From Hymenobacter yonginensis (GTDB taxonomy: Bacteria > Bacteroidota > Bacteroidia > Cytophagales > Hymenobacteraceae): 64,000 nt of DNA. Positions 52,221 to 61,447 of the stretch are shown here, in pieces; the first letter of the stretch is position 1; each line of letters starts with the position of its first letter. The position numbers and the translations under genes were made by a program. Where the stretch lies: positions 1,674,001 through 1,738,000 of the forward strand of contig NZ_CP115396.1 of assembly GCF_027625995.1 (NCBI RefSeq), written 5' to 3'. Under the pieces are notes generated by a model. That model did no database searches. It was not told where the DNA came from and saw only the letters and a program-made list of their open reading frames with translations.

Positions 52221-52264
52221 GCCCATAAAAAAAGCCTCGCTTCGGCGGGGCTTTTTTTATGGGC
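52221..52264. terminator. Bidirectional terminator
   Basis: GCCCATAAAAAAAGCCTCGC pairs with GCGGGGCTTTTTTTATGGGC across TTCG (one mismatch). It works on both strands. The gap 52265-52442 shows nothing. Confidence 0.9.
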
Positions 52265-52442
52265 AATTTTCCGGGCCGCATAGCCCCTTCCGAAATACCG
52301 GCGGCCAAGCAGGAAACTGAGTCCGGCAACCCAGACAACCCGCTAAGCCAGCTTCGCTAATTAGCGTAGTGCGCCGGCATCATTTGCCGGTTGGCTCGGC
52401 TACTTTGTCAGATTCAGCGGGTATTTGGGCTGCAAATGCCGC

Positions 52443-52486
52443 AAAAAAGGGCGGCCCCGGAAATTTACCGGGGCCGCCCTTTTTTA
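52443..52486. terminator. Terminator of the DUF349 gene
   Basis: AAAAAAGGGCGGCCCCGG pairs with CCGGGGCCGCCCTTTTTT across a 7-base loop. It lies just after the stop of the minus-strand DUF349 gene. Confidence 0.9.
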
Positions 52487-52508
52487 TGGCGATTTTGCGC
52501 AGCCAGGA

Positions 52509-54932
52509 TTAGCTCCGCACTACACGCAGCTGCTTTTTCAGCCCTTCGATGCGGCGCTGCGCCTCATCAATCCGGCCCTGATATTCTTCGCGTAACTGGG
52601 CCGCGTTTTTAGAGCGGGCGAAGAATTCCAGATTCGTTTTCAGCGTGGAAATATCATTTTCCAGCTCGTTGATTTCCCGGCGCAGCGTCTGCTCTTTCTT
52701 GTAGAGCTGCTGCTGGGCATCGGGGCTGGACTTGAGGCGCTCCACCTGCAGGTTGAACAGCAGGTCTGTGCGCTCTTCGTAGGCCAGGCCCGGTACCGTG
52801 TCGAGGTACTTGCCCATCACGCCCTGGAACCGCTCGTCGGCGCGGCTGTCGGCCCCGAAGGCCTGCCACTCCTGCACGTGCTGCCGGAAACCCTCCAGAC
52901 TGCCCGGCTGGTCGGCCGACAGGGCGGCGGTGCTGGCGGCCAGCTGGTCGAGGTAGGCGCTTTGCTCCTGGCTGAGCTGCTGCACCCGCTCTTGGCGCTG
53001 CTTCTGCTCCTGATTTTTGCGGTCGAAAAACGAGTCGCAGGCGGTGCGGAACCGGTTCCACACTTTGTCGGACTGCTTCTCGGGTACGCGGCCGATGGTT
53101 TTCCAGTCTTTCTGCAGCCGGATAACCACCTCACGGCCCTGCTCCCAGTCGGGGTTGGCCAGGGCGGCTTCGGCCTGCTCAATCAGCTCCAGCTTGCGCT
53201 TGAGGTTGCCGTTCTTCTCTTCGTCGAGGGCCTTGAAGAACTGGTTTTTGCGCTGGAAGAAGCCTTTGTATGCACCCCAGAACTGCTTGTTCATGTTCTC
53301 AGCCTTGTCGCGGGGCACGAGGCCGGCGGCGTCCCACTCCTCCTTGAGCTTCTGCAGCTCGTCGGTTTTGGCACGCCACTCGTTCACGCGCTCCGTCTGG
53401 AAGTCGCCGAACGGACGCAGCTGCTCCAGCAAGGCGGCTTTGCGGGTCATGTTGGCGTTTTCCTGGGCCGAGCGCGTATCCAGAAACTCCTTCTTGCGGT
53501 TGTGCACCAGCTCCGAAGCCTGCAGGAAACGCTGCCACAGCGGCTCGCGCTGCTCATTCGGCACCGGCCCGATGTGCTTCCACTCCTCGTGCAGCTGGCG
53601 CAGATCGGTCAGGGCCTTGTTGATGCTCGACTGGCCGGCTAGGGCCTCGGCCCGCACAATCAGGGCTTCCTTGGCCTCCAGGTTGCGGCGGCGGTCCAGC
53701 TCCTTCATTTCGAAGAACAGGCCTCGGTTGTTGTAGAAGATGTCGAGCAGCGCGTGGTAGGAATTCCACAGCTCCTGCGTGTCTTTCTGCGGCACCGGGC
53801 CGGTGGCCTTCCAGTCGTTCTGCAGCGCCTTGATGCGGGCCGAGCTGTCCTTGGTTTCAGCAGACTCCACCAGCAGCCGCAGCTGCGAGAGCAGGTGCTG
53901 CTTGTGCAGCAGGTTGCGGGCACGCTGCTCGTCTTCGGCTTTGGCGTCGCGCACGCGGCTCTCGCGGAACTCCTGCATGGTCTTGCTGAGCTCCTGGTAG
54001 CCTTCGGGGCCCGCGTAGGCAAAGTCGTCGCCTTCGTTGCCGGCTTCGGTGAAGCGCTGGCGGGCGGTGGCGCGGTCGGCCTGTACGGTGGTGTCGTACT
54101 GGCGGTAGAGGTCAGTGATCTGCTTGCGGTTCTGGCGGGCATCGGGGCGGCGCAGCAAGCTCAGCAGGTGCGCCGTCTGGGCGGGCAGGTCCAGTGTGGT
54201 GAAGTCAGGGGCCGGCGTTTCGGGCACAAACTCCTCTTCCTCCTCGTGGGCAGCACCCGTTTCCAACGGCGGCGTTTCCGAAGAAGTTGGCAGCGTAGCC
54301 AGGGCCTCCGGAGCCGATTCCAGCTCAGCAGCGGCGTGAATATCGGCTACGGGCAGCTCGGCATCCGGCGTAGTGGCCGGCTCGGCGGCACCGGTCAGGG
54401 CCTCCGGCTCGGGCGAAACGGGCGCGGCAGGCGCTTCCGTTGGGTCGCCGGTCAGGGCTTCGGGCTCGGGCGTGACTGGCACGGCCTCCGCGGCCACCAC
54501 CTGGCCGGGCGCCGACGCTGTAGTGCCGGCTTCCTGCGCCTGGGCACTCACCACCCCGGGGTTGCTGGTGCCGTAGTGACTTTCGGCGCGGGCCTGGGTG
54601 TCAGAAATGGCGGGGCTATGCGCGGGCGGCGCTACCGAAACCGGCGTGGCGGGCACCACGGCCGGCGACTCGGCCGTGCCGGCTTCCTCGGGCTGGCCGG
54701 GCTGCGGGTGCGTTTCGGTGGCGGGGCGTTCGGTTATGTCGTCATCAGCAGCAGAGGCGGCGGTGGGCGTAGCGGGAGCCGCGGCTACCGGGGCGTCGGC
54801 CGGGGCAGCAGAAGCATCCGTGGCGGGCTGCTGGGAGCGGATTTCGGCCAGCCGGCGCTCCAGAATGCTCATCGGCGATTCGGAATCGGCAGCAGAGCCA
54901 GCGGGGGTGGCGTTATCGTTTTCAGGTAGCAT
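52509..54932 (-). CDS. DUF349 protein with long disordered N-terminus
   Basis: The 807-residue product has an N-terminal 260 residues rich in Ala, Pro, Glu and Thr with repeated PEPEALTG units (EPEALTGDPTEAPAAPVSPE), probably disordered. From about 270 to 700 there are several DUF349 repeats, each with W-K-x-h-G-x-V-P (DWKATGPVPQKDTQELWNSY, EWKHIGPVPNEQREPLWQRF, EWDAAGLVPRDKAENMNKQF, DWKTIGRVPEKQSDKVWNRF). The end is a coiled coil (LRREINELENDISTLKTNLE). DUF349 proteins are cytosolic and of unclear role, sometimes linked to nucleic-acid binding. A stop-flanking terminator lies at 52443. Confidence 0.88.
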   Translation of the reverse strand: MLPENDNATPAGSAADSESPMSILERRLAEIRSQQPATDASAAPADAPVAAAPATPTAASAADDDITERPATETHPQPGQPEEAGTAESPAVVPATPVSVAPPAHSPAISDTQARAESHYGTSNPGVVSAQAQEAGTTASAPGQVVAAEAVPVTPEPEALTGDPTEAPAAPVSPEPEALTGAAEPATTPDAELPVADIHAAAELESAPEALATLPTSSETPPLETGAAHEEEEEFVPETPAPDFTTLDLPAQTAHLLSLLRRPDARQNRKQITDLYRQYDTTVQADRATARQRFTEAGNEGDDFAYAGPEGYQELSKTMQEFRESRVRDAKAEDEQRARNLLHKQHLLSQLRLLVESAETKDSSARIKALQNDWKATGPVPQKDTQELWNSYHALLDIFYNNRGLFFEMKELDRRRNLEAKEALIVRAEALAGQSSINKALTDLRQLHEEWKHIGPVPNEQREPLWQRFLQASELVHNRKKEFLDTRSAQENANMTRKAALLEQLRPFGDFQTERVNEWRAKTDELQKLKEEWDAAGLVPRDKAENMNKQFWGAYKGFFQRKNQFFKALDEEKNGNLKRKLELIEQAEAALANPDWEQGREVVIRLQKDWKTIGRVPEKQSDKVWNRFRTACDSFFDRKNQEQKQRQERVQQLSQEQSAYLDQLAASTAALSADQPGSLEGFRQHVQEWQAFGADSRADERFQGVMGKYLDTVPGLAYEERTDLLFNLQVERLKSSPDAQQQLYKKEQTLRREINELENDISTLKTNLEFFARSKNAAQLREEYQGRIDEAQRRIEGLKKQLRVVRS

Positions 54933-54999
54933 AGTTCAGGAAAAAAGGCCCGGCCGGCAGTCGGCAAACGACGGCACGGGCGACGGAGGAAGAAACAGG

Positions 55000-55569
55000 T
55001 CAGTTGAGGCGGGGGTCCAGCGGGTAGTTGGACAGGGCGCGGTAGCGGCCACCTTTCTCGCGCAGAATGGCCTGCCAGAAGGCATCATGGTCCAAAGTAA
55101 AGACTTTCCCGGCATCATTCGGGTGCACAATCCAAACATTTTCGTTGATTTCGGCTGCCAGCTGCCCGGCAGTCCAGCCGGAGTAACCGGCGTAGAAGCG
55201 CACGGTTTCGGGCAGCAGCTCGCCGCTAAGCAGAAGGCCCAGCAAAACGCTGAAATCACCGCCCCAGTATACGTTGTGGCCCAGGGGCTGCGCGCCGGCA
55301 ATATCGGAGCGCTGGTGCAGGAAATGCAGGGTATCGGGCTGCACGGGGCCGCCCAGCAGCAGCGGCGCCTCGGCCAGCGGGCCGGTGTCGGCGGGCTCGG
55401 GCAGCTCCAGCACGTCGCCGAGGCGCAGCGCCGTGGAGCGGTTGAGCACCAGCCCAAAGGTGCCGTCCTCGTCGTCGTGGCGGCAGAGCAGCACCACGGT
55501 CCGCTCGAAGTTGGGGTCGCCCAGAAAAGGCTGGGAAATCAGAAGACTACCGGGACGAAGGCGTGGCAT
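55000..55569 (-). CDS. yqgE: YqgE/AlgH family protein
   Basis: The 189-residue product fits the YqgE (AlgH) family: it opens with PGSLLISQPFLGDPNFERTV, then HDDEDGTFGLVLNRSTA, LLLGGPVQPDTLHFLH and YAGYSGWTAGQLAAEI. Function is unknown; the fold is linked to ligand binding. ATG 55569 (MPRLRPGSLL) is the family start; an upstream start would add 6 residues. It lies downstream of the DUF1015/pdxH block on the opposite strand. Confidence 0.92.
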   Translation of the reverse strand: MPRLRPGSLLISQPFLGDPNFERTVVLLCRHDDEDGTFGLVLNRSTALRLGDVLELPEPADTGPLAEAPLLLGGPVQPDTLHFLHQRSDIAGAQPLGHNVYWGGDFSVLLGLLLSGELLPETVRFYAGYSGWTAGQLAAEINENVWIVHPNDAGKVFTLDHDAFWQAILREKGGRYRALSNYPLDPRLN

Positions 55570-55774
55570 GGCAACAAATCCTGACAAACAAATACAACGC
55601 CCAGGCCGTTGCCGACCCGACGGCCAGCTTCGGTTGGTGCCCTGCTAAACTACCTGCAGTACGTCAGCCGCCCCGAATCAGGTTCCGCCAAGCCCACATT
55701 ATGCTACCTTGCGGCCGATTTGGGCCGGAAATAGCGGTTCCCTTTCTTTTTTTCCTTCTCCCCCCCTGCCCGCC

Positions 55775-56425
55775 ATGCTCGACCCGCAACTGGCCGATTT
55801 GCGTAAAACCTATGCTCAGCGCACTCTTTCGGAATCCGACGTTCTGCCGTTGGCCGTGCCGCAGTTCCGGCGCTGGCTGGACGAGGCCCTGGCCGCCCAG
55901 CTCGACGAGCCCACGGCCATGACCCTGGCCACGGTCAGCGAAACCGGCCAGCCCTCGGCGCGGGTGGTGCTGCTCAAGGGCCTGCCCGACGATGCTGGCT
56001 TCCTGTTCTATACCAATTACGAGTCGCGCAAGGGCCAGGAGCTGGCGGCGCGGCCGCAGGCGGCCCTCACGTTTTTCTGGCCGGGCCTGGAGCGGCAGGT
56101 GCGCGTGGAAGGCCGCGTGGAAAAGGCGCCCGCCAGCCTGTCCGACGAATACTTCCAGAGCCGCCCCCGCGCCAGCCAGATCGGGGCCTGGGCCTCGCCG
56201 CAGAGCCAGCCCATTGCGAGCCGCGAGCAACTGGAGCAGCGCGAGGCCGCTTTGCTGGACGAGTTTGCTGCCCAGGACCCGCTGCCGCGCCCCGAGCACT
56301 GGGGCGGCTACATCCTGCGCCCGCACCGCGTGGAGTTCTGGCAGGGCCGCCCCAGCCGCCTCCACGACCGAATCCTCTACGAGCTGGAAGGTGATGCCTG
56401 GCACCTGAGCCGGCTGGCACCTTAA
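55775..56425 (+). CDS. pdxH: Pyridoxamine 5'-phosphate oxidase
   Basis: This FMN enzyme oxidises PNP or PMP to pyridoxal 5'-phosphate. The 216 residues show the family blocks: [60 protein letters not shown] and a C-terminal W-x-x-x-RL-x-DR ([16 protein letters not shown]) followed by RLAP. ATG 55775 is the family start. The CTCATCAC-type spacer follows, then the DUF1015 gene. Confidence 0.96.
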   Translation: MLDPQLADLRKTYAQRTLSESDVLPLAVPQFRRWLDEALAAQLDEPTAMTLATVSETGQPSARVVLLKGLPDDAGFLFYTNYESRKGQELAARPQAALTFFWPGLERQVRVEGRVEKAPASLSDEYFQSRPRASQIGAWASPQSQPIASREQLEQREAALLDEFAAQDPLPRPEHWGGYILRPHRVEFWQGRPSRLHDRILYELEGDAWHLSRLAP

Positions 56426-56431
56426 TTTAAA

Positions 56432-56634
56432 GTGATGGGGGGAACCGTGATGAGGTAAATGGGGATGAGGTGATGAGGTAAAAGATGACAAGTGGACAGC
56501 AGACGCTTCGCCGGCTACTTTGGCTACAGTTTATCTCATCACTTTATCACCATTCACCTCATCACTTCATCACCAATCACCTCATCACAATTTACCTCAT
56601 CACGGTTCACCTCATCACCTCATCACCAAAACCG
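56432..56634. repeat. Long decamer-built inverted repeat (GTGATGAGGT left, ACCTCATCAC right)
   Basis: The left arm (56432-56482) has GTGATGGGGGG, CGTGATGAGGT and GGATGAGGTGATGAGGT. The right arm (56531-56634) holds many copies of ACCTCATCAC or close variants (TTCACCTCATCACTTCATCA, CACCAATCACCTCATCAC, CAATTTACCTCATCACGG). About 45-50 bases separate the arms. It is related to the hisF-hisIE spacer at 1147-1266 by the same decamer and orientation. The open frame through it is repeat-encoded and not a protein. Confidence 0.8.
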
Positions 56635-56636
56635 AT

Positions 56637-57956
56637 TTGGCTGAAATTCAACCTCTCCGTGGCTGGCGCTACAATGCAACGCTGAGCCAGAACATTGATG
56701 ACTATGTTTCGCCGCTGTTTGATGTGGTGTCGGCGCGGCAGCGGGAGGCGCTCTACCGCAATCCGCTCAACAGCATCCATCTGTCGGTGCCGCGGGGCGA
56801 GGATGCCGCAGGCGAAGCCCTGCGGCGGCTGCAGGAGTGGCAGCAGGCCGGCGTATTGCGCCAGGATGAGCTGCCGGGCATCTATGCGTATTATCAGTAT
56901 TTCCGGCTGCCGGGCAGTGCCCGCGAGTACTGCCGCAAAGGCTTCATGTGCCACATCCGGGCCTACGACTGGGCCGAGGACGTGGTGCTGCGCCACGAAA
57001 ACACGCTGCCGGCGGCCGTCAACGACCGGGCCGAGCTGCTGGCCCGCACCGAGTTCCAGACCAGCGCCACCCACGGCCTCTACCGCGACGACGACTTCGA
57101 GCTGGAGCGCTACCTCGACGAGGCCATCCTGACGCCGCTCTACCAGACCGAGGAAGACTACCAGGGCGCCCGCGACGTGCTGGCCGTGATTCAGGATGCG
57201 GCCGTCATCAAGCGGTTTCAGCAGGTGCTGGCGGCGCGGCAGGTGATTCTGGCCGACGGCCACCACCGTTACGAAGGCTCGCTGGCCTACCGGCAGGCGC
57301 GCCAGGCCGCCGAGCCGGCCGCCACCGGCCAGGAAGGCTGGAACTTCCACCTGATGTACCTCACCAACTCGTCCGCCGACGACCTGCGCATTCTGCCCAC
57401 GCACCGGCTGCTGCTGGAGCTGCCCAAGGGCCTCAGCAACGAGGAGCTACTGACGCGGCTGGAAACATATTTTCTGGTGATGCCCAAGGAAGACCCCTAC
57501 GACCTGCCCGAGCTGATTGCCGGCAAGCCCTGGGCGTTTGGGCTGTATCTGGGTGAGGGCCAGGCCTACAAGCTCCGGCTGCGGCCCGAAGTGCATGCCC
57601 AGCTCGACTGGGATACCACGACCGAGGTGAAGGCGCTGGATCTGACGGTGCTGCACTTCTTCGTGCTGGAAAAGGTGCTTGGCATTGTGGGGCCCGATGC
57701 GCAGCGGCAGTGGCCGGGCGTGGCCTACGTGCGCAACTTCCCCGAGTGCCTGCAGCGCGTGGACCACGGCGAGGCGCGCGCCGCCTTCATCACCAGCGAG
57801 GTAACCATGGACGAGGTGGAGCGCGTGTGCCACTCCGGCGCCGTGATGCCGCCTAAATCCACGTTCTTCTACCCCAAAACCATCGGCGGCTTCCTGTTCA
57901 GCAGCATCCGCGCCGACGAAACCCAGCACCCATTTATGCGGGAGTTTATGGGGTGA
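56637..57956 (+). CDS. DUF1015 family protein
   Basis: The 439-residue product starts at TTG 56637 (L-AEIQPLRGWRYNATLSQ) and has the family pattern: ISPLFDVV-type start (VSPLFDVVSARQREALYRNP), NSIHLSVPRGEDA, DGHHRYEGSLAYRQA and NFPECLQRVDHGEA late. DUF1015 (SerC-like) proteins are widespread and of unproven activity. I chose the TTG since no ATG lies between the repeats and the first conserved residue; upstream frame is only CTCATCAC repeat. maf follows after 127 bases. Confidence 0.9.
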   Translation: MAEIQPLRGWRYNATLSQNIDDYVSPLFDVVSARQREALYRNPLNSIHLSVPRGEDAAGEALRRLQEWQQAGVLRQDELPGIYAYYQYFRLPGSAREYCRKGFMCHIRAYDWAEDVVLRHENTLPAAVNDRAELLARTEFQTSATHGLYRDDDFELERYLDEAILTPLYQTEEDYQGARDVLAVIQDAAVIKRFQQVLAARQVILADGHHRYEGSLAYRQARQAAEPAATGQEGWNFHLMYLTNSSADDLRILPTHRLLLELPKGLSNEELLTRLETYFLVMPKEDPYDLPELIAGKPWAFGLYLGEGQAYKLRLRPEVHAQLDWDTTTEVKALDLTVLHFFVLEKVLGIVGPDAQRQWPGVAYVRNFPECLQRVDHGEARAAFITSEVTMDEVERVCHSGAVMPPKSTFFYPKTIGGFLFSSIRADETQHPFMREFMG

Positions 57957-58080
57957 AGTGGTGGGTTAGCGGCTAGGTGGATTGGAGATGAATAATCAGT
58001 CAGGTAAAAATCCCCTCGCAAAAACCCTATCCCATTAACACCAACCCAACAACCTTCCAACCCATCACTCCACCAACCCT
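57957..58080. repeat. Imperfect inverted-repeat spacer between DUF1015 gene and maf
   Basis: GTGGTGGGTTAGCGGC and TAGGTGGATTGGAG on the left, and CCAACCCAACAACC, CCAACCCATCACTCCACC on the right, are partly complementary. It resembles the other decamer-built spacers but is more diverged. Confidence 0.4.
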
Positions 58081-58083
58081 CCT

Positions 58084-58668
58084 ATGAAGCTTATCCTGGC
58101 CTCTAACTCGCCGCGGCGCCGGCAGCTGCTCTCCGACCTGGGCCTGGCCTACACCGTGCGCCTGCAGGAAGTGGATGAGTCGTTTCCAGACCACCTGCGC
58201 CGCGCCGAAGTGGCCGAGTACCTGGCCGCCCATAAGGCCGATGCCTACCGCGCCGGCCTGGCTTCCGATGAGGTGGTGCTGACCGCCGATACCATCGTCT
58301 GCCTCGACGACGACGTACTTAACAAACCCGCCGACGAGGCCGAAGCCATCCAGATGCTGCAGCGCCTGCAGGGCCGCACCCACGACGTCTTCACCGGCGT
58401 CTGCCTGCTCTGCGGCGACGGCCGGCAGGTAGTTTTCTCCGACCAGACCCGGGTAACGTTTCGCAAATTATCTCTCTCGGAAATAGAGCATTACGTCCGG
58501 CAGTATCAACCATTAGATAAGGCCGGCGCCTACGGGGCCCAGGACTGGATTGGCATGGTAGCCGTGACCCGGCTGGAGGGCTCCTACTTCAACGTGATGG
58601 GCCTGCCGGTGCACCGCGTGTGGGAGGCACTCACGCGCCTGACGGGTGCCAGCCTGCTGGCCGGATAG
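58084..58668 (+). CDS. maf: Maf-like nucleoside triphosphate pyrophosphatase
   Basis: The 194-residue protein hydrolyses NTPs to NMPs and pyrophosphate, acting on modified or dTTP/UTP substrates in a housecleaning role. It starts MKLILASNSPRRRQLLSDLG with the family S-x-S/N-x-x-R-x-x-L block, followed by DTIVCLDDDVLNKP, GRTHDVFTGVCLL and DKAGAYGAQDWIG. Length and start are typical. It precedes the membrane glycosyltransferase by 42 bases, same strand. Confidence 0.95.
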   Translation: MKLILASNSPRRRQLLSDLGLAYTVRLQEVDESFPDHLRRAEVAEYLAAHKADAYRAGLASDEVVLTADTIVCLDDDVLNKPADEAEAIQMLQRLQGRTHDVFTGVCLLCGDGRQVVFSDQTRVTFRKLSLSEIEHYVRQYQPLDKAGAYGAQDWIGMVAVTRLEGSYFNVMGLPVHRVWEALTRLTGASLLAG

Positions 58669-58710
58669 TTCCTCCCACGCCCTATTATTCGGCTGCCTTC
58701 ATTCCCGCAC

Positions 58711-60462
58711 ATGCGCGCTTCCGCACCTGTTCCGTTCCGCGCCTTGCTGACAGTCGGGCTCCTGTGTTTACTGGCCAGCAGCATGGGGCTGCTGCTGATT
58801 TTCGGACCGACTGCTTACGCCAAAGTGCAGGCGCTGGGCCACGTGACGTACCACGAAGGCAGCTACCGGCACCTGCGGCTGGCCCTGACGCCAACGCGCT
58901 ACCTGGCTTTGCGTGGGGGGCTGCTGGCCACCACCCTGCTCAGCTTGGGGGGCCTGTGGCTGCTGCGCCGCCGGGAACCAGAACTGCTGCACCGCGAAGC
59001 CCGGCAGCTACGCCACGAAGCCCGGCTACTCGGTGCAAGCCTGCGCCGCACCTGGCAGCAACTGGGGCGGGGGCAGCAGGTTGTATTTGGAAGCTTGCTA
59101 CTGGTGCTGCTGCTTGTGCGGCTGTGGTACCTGGTTTATTACCCCATCAGCACCGACGAGGCGGCGTCGTTCGACTACTTCATTCACGAGGGGCCGGTGG
59201 CCATCAGCAGCTTCTACCCTATTCCCAACAACCACCTGCTGTTCAACTTTGTATGCTGGCCGCTGAGCTGGCTGAGTGCCGATCTGCGCGTGGTAATGCG
59301 GCTGCCGACGCTGCTGCTGGCCACCGCCGGCACCAGCACCTGCTACCTGCTCCTAACGCGCCAGATGGGCTTTCGGGCTGCCACGCTCAGCACGGGATTC
59401 TTCAGCTTCACGCCGCTGGGGCTGTACTACGCAGTGGCGGGCCGGGGTTACTTTCTGCAGCTGGTGTTGCTGCTGGCGGTGTTTTTTGCGGCTATGGCGC
59501 TGTGGCGTCGCCCGCTGCGCCCGCGACTGGCCTGGGTGGTCTTTGTAGGTGGCAGCATCTTAGGATTGTACACCATCCCGACGTTTGTTTATCCGCTGAC
59601 GGCCCTTAGCCTGGGCTTGCTGCTGCGCTTTGGCGGGCAGCAGCAGTGGCAAGCAGTGGGCAGGCTGGCCCTGGCGGGTGCCAGCGTTGTAGCTGCTACC
59701 AGCCTGCTGTACACGCCGGTCATAGCGGTGTCGGGGCTGCCGCGGCTGCTGGGCAACCGCTACGTAGAGCCTCTGAGCAACGCCGTATTCTGGCCCCGCT
59801 ACGCCGGCCACCTGCGCGGGCTGGCAGACATGCTGGCTGGCAATGGCCGCCTTGGCTTGCTAGGGGCGGCTGGCCTGCTAGCAGCGTGGCCGCTGCTGTG
59901 GAAATGGGTGCCACGCCAACGCCCCCTGCTGGCCCTGAGTGGCCTGCTGCTAGCCGTGCCGCTTCTGCTGATGGCCTTGCAGCAGGTGCTTACCCCGGCC
60001 CGGGTGCTGCTGTTTGTGGCCTGCTTCGGCAGTATTCTGGCAGGCGTAGCGGCTACTGCGCTGCTCAACTGGCTGCGGGTGCCTACTCGCTGGCAACTGG
60101 CGCTGTTTCTGCTGCTGATTGGCGGCTACGAGGGGTACCAGTTCCGGCGGCAGCTGCCGCCATGGCGGGCAGAGCAACGCCAAGAGCAACTCATGCAGGC
60201 TTCGTACCGGTGGCTGCTTGGCCACGGGGCGCGGCGGGTGTTTCTGGCCTCGCCGCAGCACGAGCTGTTCATGCACCACTACGCCCTGCAGCAAAGCCAT
60301 CCGCCGGCCCTCGTCACCCGCGCCGACCCGCACCAGACCTACGACTTTGTGGTGCTGGAACGCGACGCCAAAAACCCTCCTGCCTGGACTCAGCCGCCAT
60401 TCTACATCCCAGCCTATCAGGACGGATATGTGGTGATTTACAGGCGAGCCACAACGCCATAA
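58711..60462 (+). CDS. Membrane glycosyltransferase-like protein (GT39/PMT type)
   Basis: The 583-residue protein has about 11 hydrophobic helices. The first loop after the second helix carries YYPISTDEAASFDYFIHEGP, with the acidic DE typical of GT-C enzymes such as PMT/ArnT. ALYYAVAGRGYFLQLV-like helices (LGLYYAVAGRGYFLQLVLLL) follow. A periplasmic C-terminal domain (about 480-583) ends the chain. It likely transfers a sugar from a lipid carrier to lipid, glycan or protein at the outer face of the inner membrane; the acceptor is unknown. ATG 58711 is used; it may be cotranscribed with maf. Confidence 0.8.
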   Translation: MRASAPVPFRALLTVGLLCLLASSMGLLLIFGPTAYAKVQALGHVTYHEGSYRHLRLALTPTRYLALRGGLLATTLLSLGGLWLLRRREPELLHREARQLRHEARLLGASLRRTWQQLGRGQQVVFGSLLLVLLLVRLWYLVYYPISTDEAASFDYFIHEGPVAISSFYPIPNNHLLFNFVCWPLSWLSADLRVVMRLPTLLLATAGTSTCYLLLTRQMGFRAATLSTGFFSFTPLGLYYAVAGRGYFLQLVLLLAVFFAAMALWRRPLRPRLAWVVFVGGSILGLYTIPTFVYPLTALSLGLLLRFGGQQQWQAVGRLALAGASVVAATSLLYTPVIAVSGLPRLLGNRYVEPLSNAVFWPRYAGHLRGLADMLAGNGRLGLLGAAGLLAAWPLLWKWVPRQRPLLALSGLLLAVPLLLMALQQVLTPARVLLFVACFGSILAGVAATALLNWLRVPTRWQLALFLLLIGGYEGYQFRRQLPPWRAEQRQEQLMQASYRWLLGHGARRVFLASPQHELFMHHYALQQSHPPALVTRADPHQTYDFVVLERDAKNPPAWTQPPFYIPAYQDGYVVIYRRATTP

Positions 60463-60547
60463 CAAACCGGCTGCCCGCACCAGACTATTGCGAACAATCA
60501 TCCGGCACGGGCGGCCTATATACTGCACGCTGCTCCCCCCGAGCCGC

Positions 60548-60982
60548 CTAATGCCCGCGGGCCAGCAGCGCAATGCCGCCCACTATCAGCAGCATGCCCA
60601 GCGCCTGAGGCCAGCCCAACGCCTCGCGCAGCACCAGCACGCCCAGCAGGGCCGTCAGCAGCACCGAGCCGCCTACAATCAGCGGCGTACCTACTGAGGC
60701 TGGCGCGCCGCGGCTGTACACCGCAAACGTCAGAATCTCGGCCAGGCCGATGCCTATGCCGGCCAGGGCGGCCAGCGTGAGGCCACGGGGTGTGGCCAGC
60801 ACCGGCGGCAGGGCGCCGCGCAGGTACAGCACCAGCAGCAGGCCCGCGCCCACCAGGGCGGCCACCACCTGGAGCACCACGGCGCCCACCATTTCGTGCA
60901 CCTGCCCGGCCGAGGCCTTAATCAGCAGGTTGTAGAGCGCCATGCACACGGCGGCGCAGGCCGCCAGCAGAAGCCAGTTCAT
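60548..60982 (-). CDS. EamA-type membrane transporter (single domain)
   Basis: The 144-residue protein has five hydrophobic helices, with the EamA pattern (NLLIKASAGQVHEMVGAVVL, GIGIGLAEILTFAVYSRGAP, VLVLREALGWPQALGMLLIV). It represents one half of a DMT-type carrier and probably works as a dimer. The substrate is unknown. It is the second gene on the minus strand after the DUF4259-like gene, 6 bases apart. Confidence 0.85.
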   Translation of the reverse strand: MNWLLLAACAAVCMALYNLLIKASAGQVHEMVGAVVLQVVAALVGAGLLLVLYLRGALPPVLATPRGLTLAALAGIGIGLAEILTFAVYSRGAPASVGTPLIVGGSVLLTALLGVLVLREALGWPQALGMLLIVGGIALLARGH

Positions 60983-60988
60983 TCGCCG

Positions 60989-61420
60989 CTACGCTTCGTC
61001 GTCGTCGTCGGCTTCGCCGTCCTCGTCGTGGAGGCGGGCCAGCAGGTCCTGCTGCAGCTGCTGCCAGCTGGCGTAGTCCTCCGACTCGGCCCATTTCTCC
61101 TGCAGTTCCGAGTTCTTCAGCACGGCTGCTACGGCGTCTTCGGCGAGTTCGCGCAGGTCTTCGCTGTCGGCGGCGTCGAGGTGGGCGACGGCGGGCAGCA
61201 GGCCGGGCGGGAAGTCGGCGGCGGGCTTGCCCAGGATGGCGGCTACGATTTCGGCCGCGGCCAGCGCTTCGCTGGCTTCGTCCAGTTCCAGGTAGCCTTC
61301 TTCTTCAGCCGCCGTGGCCAGCGCCTCGTAGAGCGCGGCTTCATTGGGCGTTTCGCGGAAACTCTCGCCGAGGTCAGCGGCGGCGTCGTTGTCGAAGTTG
61401 TGGTAGTCCCAGGTGCTCAT
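60989..61420 (-). CDS. DUF4259-like protein
   Basis: The 143-residue acidic protein opens MSTWDYHNFDNDAAADLGES and has a helical middle (EALATAAEEEGYLELDEASE, AEIVAAILGKPAADFPPGLL). It matches the DUF4259 pattern (W-x-x-x-x-F-D-N-D-x-A-x-D). It ends in a run of Asp and Glu (DGEADDDDEA). Function is unknown. Its stop is 6 bases before the EamA gene start, which suggests an operon. Confidence 0.75.
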   Translation of the reverse strand: MSTWDYHNFDNDAAADLGESFRETPNEAALYEALATAAEEEGYLELDEASEALAAAEIVAAILGKPAADFPPGLLPAVAHLDAADSEDLRELAEDAVAAVLKNSELQEKWAESEDYASWQQLQQDLLARLHDEDGEADDDDEA

Positions 61421-61447
61421 ACAATTTGGGGGCTTTAACTTGAGCTT

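Noticed and set aside
53754-54929. A 391-codon plus-strand frame rich in Gly and Arg
   Set aside because: Opposite the low-complexity part of the DUF349 gene; an artefact of its Ala/Pro/Glu codons.
56432-56634. CRISPR array
   Set aside because: Units are about 10 bases with no unique spacers of constant length, orientation switches between arms, and no cas genes are near. No other array was seen in the window.
56520-56636. Upstream extension of the DUF1015 gene through the CTCATCAC array
   Set aside because: The 39 codons are a translation of repeats (HHQSPHHNLPHH) and contain no family residues.
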